DNA of 64,000 nt from Mycolicibacterium doricum (lineage in GTDB: Bacteria > Actinomycetota > Actinomycetes > Mycobacteriales > Mycobacteriaceae). How positions within the stretch are numbered: position 1 is the first letter of the stretch; each line of letters opens with the position of its first letter. A program made the position numbers and the translations under genes. The notes below the pieces were generated by a model, which was not told where the DNA came from, did not search any database, and worked only from the letters and a program-made list of their open reading frames with translations. This document shows, in pieces, positions 41,782 through 50,776 of this stretch. Where the stretch lies: assembly GCF_010728155.1 (NCBI RefSeq), contig NZ_AP022605.1, positions 3,224,001-3,288,000 on the forward strand. Direction: 5' to 3'.

Positions 41782-42555
41782 ATGGACTTTGGCAAGAACC
41801 TGATGCAGCTCGCGACCGCGCCGGCGCGCATCGGGCTCGCCGCCGCGGAGACCAGTCTGGGGATCGCCACGTCGGCGATCGGGGTGGCAAAAGCCACCCT
41901 CGGGGAGGGCGATCCGCCGTTCGGGGCTAACCAGGGCGCCTTCGCACACGTGCTGGGCATCAACGACGCCGTGGAGCGGGCCAACCGGCTGGCCAGGCTG
42001 ATGGACGAGGACCAGCCGCTCGGCCGCGCCCTGGCCCCGGACGGAGCCGTCGACCGCCTGCTCAAGCCGGGTGGCGTCGTCGACCGACTGACCGCCCCGG
42101 GCGGCGTGCTTGACCGGCTGACCCGAGACGACGGCGGGCTGATGCGCGCCATCGAACCCGGCGGGCTGGTCGACCAACTACTCGGCGAGGAAGGGCTCAT
42201 CGAGCGGCTCATCGGCGAGGACGCGCTCGTCGAGCGGCTCATCGCCGAGGACGGCATCGTCGACCGGCTACTGGCCGAAGGTGGACTCGTCGACAAGCTG
42301 ACCGCCCGCAACGGCCCCCTCGAACAGCTCGCCGACGTCGCCGACACCCTGAACCGGTTGACGCCGGGCCTCGAAGCGCTGGCGCCGACGGTGGAGGCGC
42401 TGCGTGAGGCGGTGATCTTGCTGAGTCAGGTGGTGAACCCGCTGAGCAACATCGCCGACCGGATCCCGCTGCCCGGCCGCAGGATCGGCCGGCGCACCCC
42501 GACCACACCCACGACGGCGGTGCGGTCGCAACGGGTGCTCGGCGTCGACGAGTGA
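41782..42555 (+). CDS. Decapeptide-repeat protein of unknown function
   Basis: 257 residues. Residues 91-180 are nine contiguous units of exactly ten residues, consensus [D/E]-R-L-h-x-x-G-G-h-V (for example DRLTAPGGVL, ERLIGEDALV, DRLLAEGGLV). The head (LATAPARIGLAAAETSLGIA) looks like an amphipathic or membrane-associating helix and the tail is Pro/Thr/Arg-rich. The exact period suggests a solenoid or amphipathic surface. It sits between the HIT gene and tRNA-Thr. No function is assigned. Confidence 0.85.
   Translation: MDFGKNLMQLATAPARIGLAAAETSLGIATSAIGVAKATLGEGDPPFGANQGAFAHVLGINDAVERANRLARLMDEDQPLGRALAPDGAVDRLLKPGGVVDRLTAPGGVLDRLTRDDGGLMRAIEPGGLVDQLLGEEGLIERLIGEDALVERLIAEDGIVDRLLAEGGLVDKLTARNGPLEQLADVADTLNRLTPGLEALAPTVEALREAVILLSQVVNPLSNIADRIPLPGRRIGRRTPTTPTTAVRSQRVLGVDE
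42052..42321 (+). repeat. Nine in-frame 30-bp units
   Basis: The DNA underlying the decapeptide repeat has strict 30-bp phasing but diverged codons, so it is an old protein repeat rather than a fresh tandem duplication. Confidence 0.8.
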
Positions 42556-42560
42556 CCCGA

Positions 42561-42566
42561 TAAACT
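42561..42566 (+). promoter_or_regulatory. -10 box of tRNA-Thr
   Basis: TAAACT, 10 bp before the tRNA 5' end. Confidence 0.5.
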
Positions 42567-42576
42567 CGGAGCCCTT

Positions 42577-42648
42577 GCCTCCTTAGCTCAGTGGTAGAGC
42601 AACGCACTTGTAATGCGTAGGTCGTCAGTTCAATCCTGACAGGGGGCT
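42577..42648 (+). tRNA. tRNA-Thr (anticodon TGT)
   Basis: 72 nt with a GCCTCCT/AGGGGGC acceptor stem (one G-T pair), a D-arm with AGCTCAGTGGTAGAGC, anticodon stem ACGCA/TGCGT with loop CTTGTAA (anticodon 42609-42611) and T-arm GTCAGTTCAATCCTGAC. CCA is not encoded. Confidence 0.96.
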
Positions 42649-42660
42649 CCGACGTTTCGT

Positions 42661-42681
42661 CCCGGGTTTGATTCCCCCGGG
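42661..42681 (+). terminator. Hairpin after tRNA-Thr
   Basis: CCCGGG stem with a 9-nt loop, 12 bp past the tRNA. The inner GGG-TTTGATT-CCC resembles a tRNA T-arm, so it could be a fragment of a lost tRNA that now ends transcription. Confidence 0.45.
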
Positions 42682-42771
42682 CTGGCTCACCCCGCTGGCC
42701 GTCGCCTGCGGCGGCAGCGACGAGGCCTGCCCGCTGACGTTGACCTCATCCACTTCCGGGTACCCCGGAGC

Positions 42772-43755
42772 ATGACCGTCATCGGCTTTCACTGCTCACA
42801 CGAGCAGATCGACCCCGCCCAGCTACTCCACGACGTCCAGCACGCGCAACAGGCTGGTTTCACCGCGGCGATGTCCTCTGACCACTTCAGCCCGTGGAGC
42901 GAGCGGCAGGGAGAATCCGGTTTCGCCTGGGCGTTTCTCGGCTCCGCTCTCGCCACCACCGGCTTGCCGTTCGGAGTGGTCAGCGCCCCGGGGCAGCGCT
43001 ATCACCCGGCGATCATTGCGCAGGCGATCGCCACGCTGGCGCAGATGTTCCCTGGTCGGTTCTGGGCCGCGCTCGGCTCCGGTGAGGCGTCCAACGAGCG
43101 GATCACCGGGCAGGCATGGCCCCGCAAAGAGGTTCGTGACGCGCGTCTTGTCGAGTGTGTCGACGTCATCAGACGCCTGCTGCGCGGCGAGGAGGTGAAC
43201 CACGACGGCCTGGTGCAGGTCAACCGGGCGCGGCTCTGGACGCTGCCCGAGGTGGTTCCCGATCTCGTCGGACCGGCGGTCACCCCACAGACGGCGGCCC
43301 GCCACGCCGGGTGGGCCGACGGGCTGATCACCGTCAACCAGCCGCCGGACAAGCTCAAGGCGGTTCTCGACGGGTACCGCGACGGCGGCGGGCGCGGGCC
43401 GGCACGGCTGCAGATTCACCTGAGCTGGGCCCACACCGACGACGAGGCGATGGCGATCGCGCACGACCAGTGGCGCAACAACGTGTTCGACCCGCCGGTG
43501 TCCTGGGACACCGAGACGGTGGAGGCGTTCGACATCATCGGCGGCGCCGTGTCGAGGGAGAAGGTCGGCGGCGCGGTGCGCGTCTCGGCGGATCTCGGAC
43601 GCCACGCCGAATGGCTCGTCGAGTATGTCGAGCAGGGGTGGGATGAGCTCTACCTGCACTTCGTCGGCAAGGATCAGGCAGGTTTCATCGACGCCTTCGG
43701 CGAACACGTGCTGCCGCAGCTCTCCCCCACGGCGCCGAACGCGGCGATCGCATGA
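42772..43755 (+). CDS. Luciferase-like (LLM) flavin-dependent oxidoreductase, non-F420 type
   Basis: 327 residues, a TIM-barrel LLM protein (GFHCSHEQIDPAQLLHDVQHA and FWAALGSGEASNE) of the subfamily annotated as probable non-F420 flavin oxidoreductases (TIGR03885-like). ATGA overlap joins it to the GH13 gene that follows. This pairing recurs in actinobacteria, and its reason is unknown. Confidence 0.83.
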   Translation: MTVIGFHCSHEQIDPAQLLHDVQHAQQAGFTAAMSSDHFSPWSERQGESGFAWAFLGSALATTGLPFGVVSAPGQRYHPAIIAQAIATLAQMFPGRFWAALGSGEASNERITGQAWPRKEVRDARLVECVDVIRRLLRGEEVNHDGLVQVNRARLWTLPEVVPDLVGPAVTPQTAARHAGWADGLITVNQPPDKLKAVLDGYRDGGGRGPARLQIHLSWAHTDDEAMAIAHDQWRNNVFDPPVSWDTETVEAFDIIGGAVSREKVGGAVRVSADLGRHAEWLVEYVEQGWDELYLHFVGKDQAGFIDAFGEHVLPQLSPTAPNAAIA

Positions 43756-45431
43756 GGACGATCGAAACGGGTGACCTCTGGTGGAAGAACGCCGTCTTCT
43801 ACTGCGCCGACATCGAGACGTTCTACGACTGGAACGGCGACGGCACCGGTGACATCCGCGGCATGACGGAGCGCATCGAGTACCTCTTCGACCTCGGCGT
43901 CACCTGCCTGTGGCTGATGCCGTTCTATCCGACCGCCCGCAAGGACGACGGCTACGACATCGTCGATTTCTTCGGGGTGGACCAGCGCCTCGGCAACCTC
44001 GGCGACTTCGTGGAGCTGGTGCGCACCGCGAGGTCCAGGGGCATCCGCGTGATCATCGACTTCGTCATGAACCACACCTCAGACGCGCACCCGTGGTTCA
44101 AGTCCGCCCGGCGCAGCAAGGACGACCCATACCGCGACTACTACGTGTGGAGTGAGACCGAGCCGAAGTCGAGTCCGGCCGACGTCGTGTTCCCCGACCA
44201 GGAGGACAGCCTCTGGGAGCAGGAACCCAATACCGGGGAGTGGTACCTGCATCACTTCTACAAGCACCAACCCGACCTCAACATCGCCAACCCTAAAGTC
44301 CAGGAGGAGATATCACGCACCTTGGGCTTCTGGCTGCAACTCGGCGTCTCGGGGTTCCGAGTGGACGCCGTCCCGTTCCTGTTCGCCCGTGACGGGGCCC
44401 CGGGCGACCCCGGCGCCTTCGATCCCTACGAGTACCTCGGTGACGTCCGCAATTTCGTCACCCGGCGGGTCGGGGATGCGGTGCTGCTCGGGGAAGTGAA
44501 CGTACCCTACGACGATCAGAAGGCGTTCTTCGGCGGGCCCGACGGCGACGGACTCAACATGCAGTTCGACTTCATCGGCATGCAGAATATGTATCTCTCG
44601 CTGGCCCGGGGTGATGCCGGACCGATCGCCGCGGCGCTGCGGGAACGGCCGCCGCTCGACGAGACGAGCCAGTGGGCCAACTTCGTGCGCAACCATGACG
44701 AGCTCACACTGGACAAACTGGGCGAATCAGAGCGCCAGGAGATCTTCGACGCATTCGGCCCGGACCCGGGGATGCAGCTCTACGGCCGTGGGCTGCGGCG
44801 GCGACTGCCGTCGATGCTCGGCGGCGACGAGCGACGCATGCGCATGGTGTACTCGCTGGCGTTCTCGCTTCCCGGCACGCCAGTGCTGTTCTATGGCGAG
44901 GAGATCGGGATGGCCGAGAACCTCGACATCCCCGGGCGGTTCGCCGTACGGGTCCCCATGCAATGGACCAGCGACGACAACGGCGGCTTCTCCAGGACCG
45001 CGCGGCGGCGGCTTCCCCGGCCGGTCACCGACGGCCTGTACGGTCCGGAGCAGGTCAACGTCGCCGACCAGCGCCACGACCACCAGTCGTTCTGGTGGTT
45101 CATCCGCGATCTCATCTACACCTACAGGCAGCAGCCCCAGATCGGGTGGTCGGCGGCCGAAGTGCTCGACCAGCCCCACCCGGCGGTGCTCGCTCACTGC
45201 TGTCGGGAGAAGACCGGGTGGATGTTGGTGGCGCTGCACAACTTCGGCGCCGACCGCGCCATGGTGCCGGTCCAGCTTGAAGACGCCCCGGAGGGGTCGA
45301 CGCTTGTCGACCTGCTCGACGGATTGTCGGTCCACGAGTTGGACCAGAAGGGACGGCTCGAAATCGACCTCGACGGTTACGGGTACCGCTGGTTGCGGCT
45401 GCTGAGGCCTGGCGACGACCCGATCATCTGA
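43752..45431 (+). CDS. GH13 alpha-amylase-family enzyme, trehalose-synthase-like
   Basis: 559 residues. GH13 regions are intact: DFVMNHTSDAHPWF, GFRVDAVPF (nucleophile Asp), LGEVNVPY (acid Glu) and FVRNHDELTLD. It resembles maltose/trehalose-converting enzymes but lacks a maltokinase part. With otsA 1.2 kb downstream the locus may serve trehalose or maltose metabolism. Exact reaction not determined. Confidence 0.87.
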   Translation: MRTIETGDLWWKNAVFYCADIETFYDWNGDGTGDIRGMTERIEYLFDLGVTCLWLMPFYPTARKDDGYDIVDFFGVDQRLGNLGDFVELVRTARSRGIRVIIDFVMNHTSDAHPWFKSARRSKDDPYRDYYVWSETEPKSSPADVVFPDQEDSLWEQEPNTGEWYLHHFYKHQPDLNIANPKVQEEISRTLGFWLQLGVSGFRVDAVPFLFARDGAPGDPGAFDPYEYLGDVRNFVTRRVGDAVLLGEVNVPYDDQKAFFGGPDGDGLNMQFDFIGMQNMYLSLARGDAGPIAAALRERPPLDETSQWANFVRNHDELTLDKLGESERQEIFDAFGPDPGMQLYGRGLRRRLPSMLGGDERRMRMVYSLAFSLPGTPVLFYGEEIGMAENLDIPGRFAVRVPMQWTSDDNGGFSRTARRRLPRPVTDGLYGPEQVNVADQRHDHQSFWWFIRDLIYTYRQQPQIGWSAAEVLDQPHPAVLAHCCREKTGWMLVALHNFGADRAMVPVQLEDAPEGSTLVDLLDGLSVHELDQKGRLEIDLDGYGYRWLRLLRPGDDPII

Positions 45432-45441
45432 AGGAGTGGCC

Positions 45442-45852
45442 GTGTGGGAGCTCCTGATCGGCGCCGCCGTCGCGCCGGCAGCAACCTGGCTGGCGCTAGT
45501 CGTCGTGCTGGTTGCCGTGCGGCCTCGCGGCGGACTACTGCCAGCGGCCTTGCGGATCCTGCCCGACCTCTTACGCCTTATCCGCCGCCTGGCCGCCGAC
45601 ACGTCGCTGCCCACCGGCGTCCGGGTGCGTCTTGGCCTGCTGCTGGCCTACCTGGCCATGCCCTTCGATCTGATCCCTGATTTCATCCCGCTCCTCGGCT
45701 ATGCCGACGACGCGATCGTGGTGACGTTCGTGCTGCGCGGTGTCGTTCGGCGCGCCGGCCAGGACGCGGTGCGCGCACACTGGCCCGGCAGCGACGACGG
45801 ATTCGCGGCGCTGGCACGTCTGACCGGTTGGAGCAGCACGACCGGGCGCTGA
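45442..45852 (+). CDS. DUF1232 (YkvA-type) membrane protein
   Basis: 136 residues. An N-terminal helix (LLIGAAVAPAATWLALVVVL) is followed by the DUF1232 core LLLAYLAMPFDLIPDFIPLL-GYADDAIV. GTG 45442 lies five bases after AAGGAG; the GTG at 45436 overlaps that site and is rejected. 10 bp after the GH13 gene, likely same operon. Confidence 0.87.
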   Translation: MWELLIGAAVAPAATWLALVVVLVAVRPRGGLLPAALRILPDLLRLIRRLAADTSLPTGVRVRLGLLLAYLAMPFDLIPDFIPLLGYADDAIVVTFVLRGVVRRAGQDAVRAHWPGSDDGFAALARLTGWSSTTGR

Positions 45853-45951
45853 CCGCCGTTTTGTGCCAACCTCACGGGATCGACGCGTCCGCCGCAACCC
45901 CTTCGTCGTGAGGCCGGAACGGCCTGGAACTGAACCCCGTCTAGTCGTATG

Positions 45952-46375
45952 TCAGGGCTCGTCGCTCCGGGCCAACTTCGGTGCGCCGAGTTCGCGCCAG
46001 TCCGGTAGGGAGGCATCCCGACCGGGAGCGGTTCTCGTTGTGCGCGGCCCAGTGCGCATGTCCGAGTTCATGGATGCGCGATGGTGGTCTTGCGTAGATC
46101 ACGCCAGCGCCGGGTGGTCTCGAAGAAGCCGGGTGGTCTCGAAGAAGCCGGGTGGTCTCGAAGAAGTAGTGCCACTCCTGCAGGTACACCCTCTCGGCAA
46201 CGGCGGGCCTGGTTGCGCCGTTGATGCGGAAGCTCAGATGCTGCGCGGGACCCGGACCGCGTTCGGCGATGGCCTCCTCGGATCCGAGCGTTTGGGTATG
46301 CGGCCGGTCGAGCCAGATCCGCGCGATGCGACCGTCGTCGAGGGTTTCGCAGGTCACCTGCTCGGCGTCTGCCAC
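45952..46375 (-). pseudogene. Enoyl-CoA hydratase pseudogene with deletions and a 19-bp triplication
   Basis: The start (ADAEQVTCETLDDGRIARIW-LDRPHTQ) is a normal crotonase N-terminus. It jumps straight to LGSEEAIAERGPGP and YLQEWHYFFETTRRWRDLRK, missing about 40 codons. A 19-bp unit repeated three times breaks the frame there. The true C-terminus survives in pieces: HWAAHNENRS, then LPDWRELGAPKLARSDEP and TGA at 45954-45952 in another frame. The middle half is lost. Confidence 0.85.
46110..46166. repeat. 19-bp tandem repeat, 3 copies
   Basis: CCGGGTGGTCTCGAAGAAG three times without mismatch, inside the enoyl-CoA hydratase remnant. Each copy shifts the frame. Confidence 0.95.
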
Positions 46376-46421
46376 AGCAGCACCATACGTGGGCGTGTCG
46401 CAGGCCCGTTCGCGGGTCGCC

Positions 46422-46427
46422 TAGAGT
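46422..46427 (+). promoter_or_regulatory. -10 box, leaderless promoter of the otsA operon
   Basis: TAGAGT, 6 nt before ATG 46434. Confidence 0.65.
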
Positions 46428-46433
46428 TGGAAC

Positions 46434-46598
46434 ATGCCTGCACAGTCTGATCCAGCCGATATCGGTGACGTCGAGCCGCTGGCCGACAGCACAGCGCGTC
46501 AAGCCCGCAAGGTCGTCGCCGCCTACGCGGTCGACGCCGACGAATGCCGGGTCTTCTTGTCCATGCTCGGCATCGGACCGTCGAAACTCGAGGCGTAA
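46434..46598 (+). CDS. 54-aa protein directly upstream of otsA
   Basis: An acidic small protein (MPAQSDPADIGDVEPLADST then RQARKVVAAYAVDADECRVF and LSMLGIGPSKLEA) that looks like two short helices with one Cys. It is leaderless. Its TAA is followed immediately by the otsA GTG, so translation of otsA probably depends on ribosomes terminating here. Function unknown; could be a partner or a coupling leader. Confidence 0.75.
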   Translation: MPAQSDPADIGDVEPLADSTARQARKVVAAYAVDADECRVFLSMLGIGPSKLEA

Positions 46599-48062
46599 GT
46601 GTCTCCGGAGGGCGACCCAGGCGTTGACTCCGGAGACTCCGACTTCGTCGTGGTGGCCAACCGGCTGCCGATCGACATGGAGCGGCTGCCCGACGGCAGC
46701 ACGTCCATCAAGCGGAGTCCCGGCGGTCTGGTCACCGCGCTCGAACCACTCTTGCGCAAACGACGCGGCGCGTGGATCGGGTGGGCCGGCATCCCGGACA
46801 GCCCCGAGGACCCGATCGAAGAAGACGGGCTGCAGCTCTACCCCGTCGCCCTGTCCGCCGAGGACGTCGCCGAGTACTACGAGGGTTTCTCCAACGCCAC
46901 CCTCTGGCCGCTGTACCACGACCTGATCGTCAAGCCGATCTACCACCGCACGTGGTGGGACCGCTATGTCGAGGTGAACCGGCGATTCGCCGAAGCGACC
47001 GCCCGCGCGGCCGCCCAAGGCGCCACCGTATGGGTCCAGGACTATCAGCTGCAGTTGGTGCCGAAGATGCTGCGCATGCTGCGGCCCGACCTCACGATCG
47101 GATTCTTCCTGCACATCCCCTTCCCGCCGGTCGAGCTGTTCATGCAGATGCCGTGGCGTACCGAGATCATCGAGGGCCTCCTCGGCGCCGACCTCGTGGG
47201 TTTCCATCTCCCTGGTGGCGCGCAGAACTTCCTCTACCTGTCCCGCCGGCTGACCGGCGCGAACACCTCACGCGCGAGCGTCGGGGTGCGGTCGCGCTTC
47301 GGTGAGGTCCACGTGGGGTTCCGCACGGCGAAGGTCGGCGCGTTCCCGATCTCGATCGACTCGGCCGAACTCGACGCCAAGGCCCGCAACCGCACCATCC
47401 GACAGCGCGCCCGCCAGATCCGAGAGGAACTGGGGAACCCCCGCAAGATCCTGCTCGGGGTGGACCGCCTCGACTACACCAAGGGCATCGACGTGCGCCT
47501 CGAGGCGTTCTCGGAGCTGCTCGAGGACGGCCGCGTCGACAAGGACGACACCGTGCTCATCCAGCTGGCGACGCCCAGCCGGGAGCGCGTCGAGAGCTAC
47601 ATCGCCATGCGCGAGGACATCGAACGCCAGGTCGGCCACATCAACGGTGAGTTCGGCGACGTCGGCCACCCGATCGTGCACTATCTGCACCGGCCGCTCC
47701 CCCGCGACGAGCTGATCGCATTCTACGTTGCCGCCGACGTCATGCTCGTCACCCCGCTGCGCGACGGCATGAACCTGGTCGCAAAGGAGTACGTGGCGTG
47801 CCGCAGTGATCTGGGGGGTGCGCTGGTGCTGAGCGAATTCACCGGCGCCGCGGCCGAACTCCGCCAGGCCTACCTGGCCAACCCACACCACCTCGAAGGC
47901 GTCAAGGATGCCATCGAGGCGGCACTGACGCAGGAACCCGAAGAGGGCCGCCGACGGATGCGCGCGTTGCGTAGGCAGGTCCTCGCCCACGACGTCGACC
48001 GGTGGGCCAGGGCGTTCCTCGACGCGCTCGCCGACACCCACGCCGACGCCGAACGGGTCTGA
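46599..48062 (+). CDS. otsA: Trehalose-6-phosphate synthase OtsA
   Basis: 487 residues, GT20. It joins glucose from a nucleotide sugar to glucose-6-phosphate. Motifs: VVANRLPI, the GG loop [30 protein letters not shown], and [18 protein letters not shown] 46599 starts directly after the upstream TAA. The phosphatase partner otsB lies 13.5 kb downstream. Confidence 0.95.
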   Translation: MSPEGDPGVDSGDSDFVVVANRLPIDMERLPDGSTSIKRSPGGLVTALEPLLRKRRGAWIGWAGIPDSPEDPIEEDGLQLYPVALSAEDVAEYYEGFSNATLWPLYHDLIVKPIYHRTWWDRYVEVNRRFAEATARAAAQGATVWVQDYQLQLVPKMLRMLRPDLTIGFFLHIPFPPVELFMQMPWRTEIIEGLLGADLVGFHLPGGAQNFLYLSRRLTGANTSRASVGVRSRFGEVHVGFRTAKVGAFPISIDSAELDAKARNRTIRQRARQIREELGNPRKILLGVDRLDYTKGIDVRLEAFSELLEDGRVDKDDTVLIQLATPSRERVESYIAMREDIERQVGHINGEFGDVGHPIVHYLHRPLPRDELIAFYVAADVMLVTPLRDGMNLVAKEYVACRSDLGGALVLSEFTGAAAELRQAYLANPHHLEGVKDAIEAALTQEPEEGRRRMRALRRQVLAHDVDRWARAFLDALADTHADAERV

Positions 48063-48190
48063 GACCGCTATCGTTTGCGGCCGAGGTGACCGACGTCGAC
48101 ATCTGAATCGCCGCGTTGTGAGACCGAGCCCGTCATCCGGTCGATCTCTAGACAACGCGCAAGACCCGCGGGGCGGCTGCCTGCTGCGGA

Positions 48191-50266
48191 TCAGCTGACC
48201 GCGGCCAGCGCGAACGGCAGCACCTCCGGTGCGCCACCCGCCCGGACCACCCGGGCCGCCATGGTCAGCGTCCACCCCGTGTCGGTGAGGTCGTCGACGA
48301 GCAGCACGGGACCATCGACGTCCAGCGTCGGCGTCTCCCACGAATTATCCAGCGCGGCAACGCGATACGCAGAGTTCGCCGCCGTCACCGGCCGCCGCCC
48401 CGGCCGGTACCGCACGGTGCCCAGGTCGGTGAGCCGCCCGAGTTCGGCGAGCCGGCGCGCCAGCGAGCCGATCAGCATGGGACGGCTGTCGGAATCCATC
48501 GCGAGCACGGCGACCGGACGCCGGCGCCACTCCCACGCGGCCAGCACGTCGACCGCGGCGCGGACCACGTCGTCGGAGACTTCGGCGTCGGGTTCGTCGA
48601 GCACCTTACGCAGCCGGGCGCCCCAACCCAGGTCGGTGAGCCTTCCGATCACCCGCCCGGTCGCCGGTCCATCGTGGATGCGTCCGCTCAGGTCGAGACC
48701 CAGCTTCGCCAGCCCGGACGGCCACTGTTTGCGCGGGCTGAGCTCGACACCCGGGCGCATCAGCCGCTGCTGAGTGCCCTCGGCCGCGGTCGCGTCGACG
48801 TCGGCAGACCAGCGGTTGCCGGTGCAGTTGTCGCATCGGCCGCATCGATCACCTTCCCTGAGTTCAGGGTCGTCGAGTTGGCGGCGCAGGAACGTCATGC
48901 GGCAACCATCGGTGCGTTGATAGTCGAGCATCGCCTGCTGTTCGCGCCGGCGCGCCTCATCGAGCTTGCGGTAGCGCGGTTCGTCGTAAGTCCACGGCAG
49001 ACCGGTGCTGACCCACCCGCCCTTCACGCGCCGCACGGCACCGTCGACGTCGAGGACCTTGAGCACCATCTCCAAACGGCTGCGGTTGAGGTCGACGAGC
49101 GGTTCGAGCGCCGGGGTGCTCTGCGGCCGGTCCGTCTCAAGCGCCTCGATCACCTTGCGCACCATGGCTTCCGAGGGGAAGGCGACCGACGCGAAGTACC
49201 GCCACACCTCCTGGTCCTCACGGCCGGGGAGCAAGATTACCTCGGCGCTCGAGGTGGCACGGCCGGCGCGGCCCACCTGCTGGTAGTAGGCGATCGGCGA
49301 GGACGGCGCCCCCAGGTGAACGACGAATCCGAGGGCGGGTTTGTCGAATCCCATGCCGAGCGCCGACGTCGCGATCAGTGCCTTGGCCCGGTTGGCCAGT
49401 AGGTCGGCTTCGAGCTGTTCGCGCTCGGTGGGATCGGTGGAACCGGTGTAGGCGGCGACAGGGTGGCCGTGTTCGCGCAGTAGCGCGGCGATGTCGTGGG
49501 CCTGGGCGACGGTCAGCGTGTAGACGATGCCCGACCCCGGTAGGTCGCCGAGGTGGGCGACGATCCAGGCGGCGCGCTGGGCCGGGTTGCCCGCCTCGAC
49601 GACGGACAGCCGCAGCGATTCGCGGTCCAGGCCGCCGCGCAGCACGAGGGTGTCCCGCCCGCCCACCCCCAATTGCGCGGCCACGTCGTCGACCACTCGG
49701 TCGTTGGCGGTGGCGGTGGTGGCCAGCACCGGGATGTCGTCACCGAGCTCACCGACGAGCGTGCGGATGCGCCGGTAGTCGGGCCGGAAGTCGTGACCCC
49801 AGTCCGACACGCAGTGCGCCTCGTCCACCACCACCAGCCCGGCATCGGCCGCCAGCGCGGGCAGCACGTTGTCGCGGAAGTCGGGGTTGTTGAGCCGTTC
49901 GGGACTGACCAGCAGGACGTCGACGTCGCCGCCCCGCACCCGCGCATGGATGTCGTCCCATTCGGCGACGTTGCCGGAGTTGATCGTGGCGGCCCGCACG
50001 CCCGCGCGCTCGGCGGCGGCGACCTGGTTGCGCATCAGCGCCAACAGCGGGGAGACGATGACGGTGGGTCCGCGGCCGGCGGACCGCAGCAGCTTGGCGG
50101 AGATGAAGTACACCGCCGACTTGCCCCACCCGGTGCGCTGCACGACGAGGGCCTGACGGCGCTGGATCACCAGCGCCTCGATCGCGGTCCACTGGTCGTC
50201 GCGCAGCGTGGCCTGCGGTCCGGCGAGTTGTTCGAGCAGCGCCTGGGCGTCGTCACGGGTGGGCAT
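48191..50266 (-). CDS. RecQ-family DNA helicase with PRTase-like C-terminal domain
   Basis: 691 residues. Helicase motifs: [11 protein letters not shown] (Walker A variant), [26 protein letters not shown] and QVGRAGR. Zinc-type cysteines CGRCDNC follow (about residue 485). The last 120 residues carry a PRPP-loop-like segment [13 protein letters not shown], so a phosphoribosyltransferase-like domain replaces the HRDC region. ATG 50266 is preferred because CACGAT lies 7 nt upstream; ATG 50275 is the alternative. Confidence 0.88.
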   Translation of the reverse strand: MPTRDDAQALLEQLAGPQATLRDDQWTAIEALVIQRRQALVVQRTGWGKSAVYFISAKLLRSAGRGPTVIVSPLLALMRNQVAAAERAGVRAATINSGNVAEWDDIHARVRGGDVDVLLVSPERLNNPDFRDNVLPALAADAGLVVVDEAHCVSDWGHDFRPDYRRIRTLVGELGDDIPVLATTATANDRVVDDVAAQLGVGGRDTLVLRGGLDRESLRLSVVEAGNPAQRAAWIVAHLGDLPGSGIVYTLTVAQAHDIAALLREHGHPVAAYTGSTDPTEREQLEADLLANRAKALIATSALGMGFDKPALGFVVHLGAPSSPIAYYQQVGRAGRATSSAEVILLPGREDQEVWRYFASVAFPSEAMVRKVIEALETDRPQSTPALEPLVDLNRSRLEMVLKVLDVDGAVRRVKGGWVSTGLPWTYDEPRYRKLDEARRREQQAMLDYQRTDGCRMTFLRRQLDDPELREGDRCGRCDNCTGNRWSADVDATAAEGTQQRLMRPGVELSPRKQWPSGLAKLGLDLSGRIHDGPATGRVIGRLTDLGWGARLRKVLDEPDAEVSDDVVRAAVDVLAAWEWRRRPVAVLAMDSDSRPMLIGSLARRLAELGRLTDLGTVRYRPGRRPVTAANSAYRVAALDNSWETPTLDVDGPVLLVDDLTDTGWTLTMAARVVRAGGAPEVLPFALAAVS

Positions 50267-50293
50267 GGGTCCCATCGTGCCGGGTGGGTGCGA

Positions 50294-50660
50294 CTACGTG
50301 ACGACGAGCCAGACGGCGGCGAAGTGACAGCTGGCCGCGGCGGCGGTGAAGCCGTGGAAGAACTCGTGGTGGGTGAAGGTGTTCGGCCACAGATTCGGCC
50401 AGCGCACGCCGTAGAAGACCGCACTGATGTTGTACAGGACCGCGCCGGCGACGAGCAGGGCGACGACGAACCCGGCGCCGATCAGCAGCGTCTCGACGAA
50501 CGGGACAGCGACATAGCCGAGCATCAGATAGAGCGGTACCCCGGTCCACACGATGACCAGCACCTTCGTCCCGACATTCGAAGGCATCGCCAGCACCGCG
50601 AAGGTGTGTACGTGGCGGCGATAAACAGGAGGATCACCGAGTGGTCGAGACACGGTATGC
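50294..50660 (-). pseudogene. Hemolysin III/PAQR-family pseudogene
   Basis: The C-terminal half of an HlyIII protein is intact from FAVLAMPSNVGTKVL to the zinc-type motif HHEFFHGFTAAAASCHF. Just before it the expected LDHSVILLFIAATYTP lies one frame off (one base missing near 50601-50606), and everything N-terminal to it is absent. So the gene is truncated and frameshifted. Confidence 0.82.
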
Positions 50661-50776
50661 GCGATCGGTAGGTCGTGATGACGGATGGGACTTCGTCTCC
50701 GCTCGTGCGGGTCCCGACGGCTTCGTCGATTCTCGTGACCCCACCGTGGGGCCTGTCGAAGGGGGAGGGTCAAGCC

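Noticed and set aside
42661..42681. A second tRNA after tRNA-Thr
   Set aside because: Only a T-arm-like hairpin is present; acceptor, D and anticodon arms are missing.
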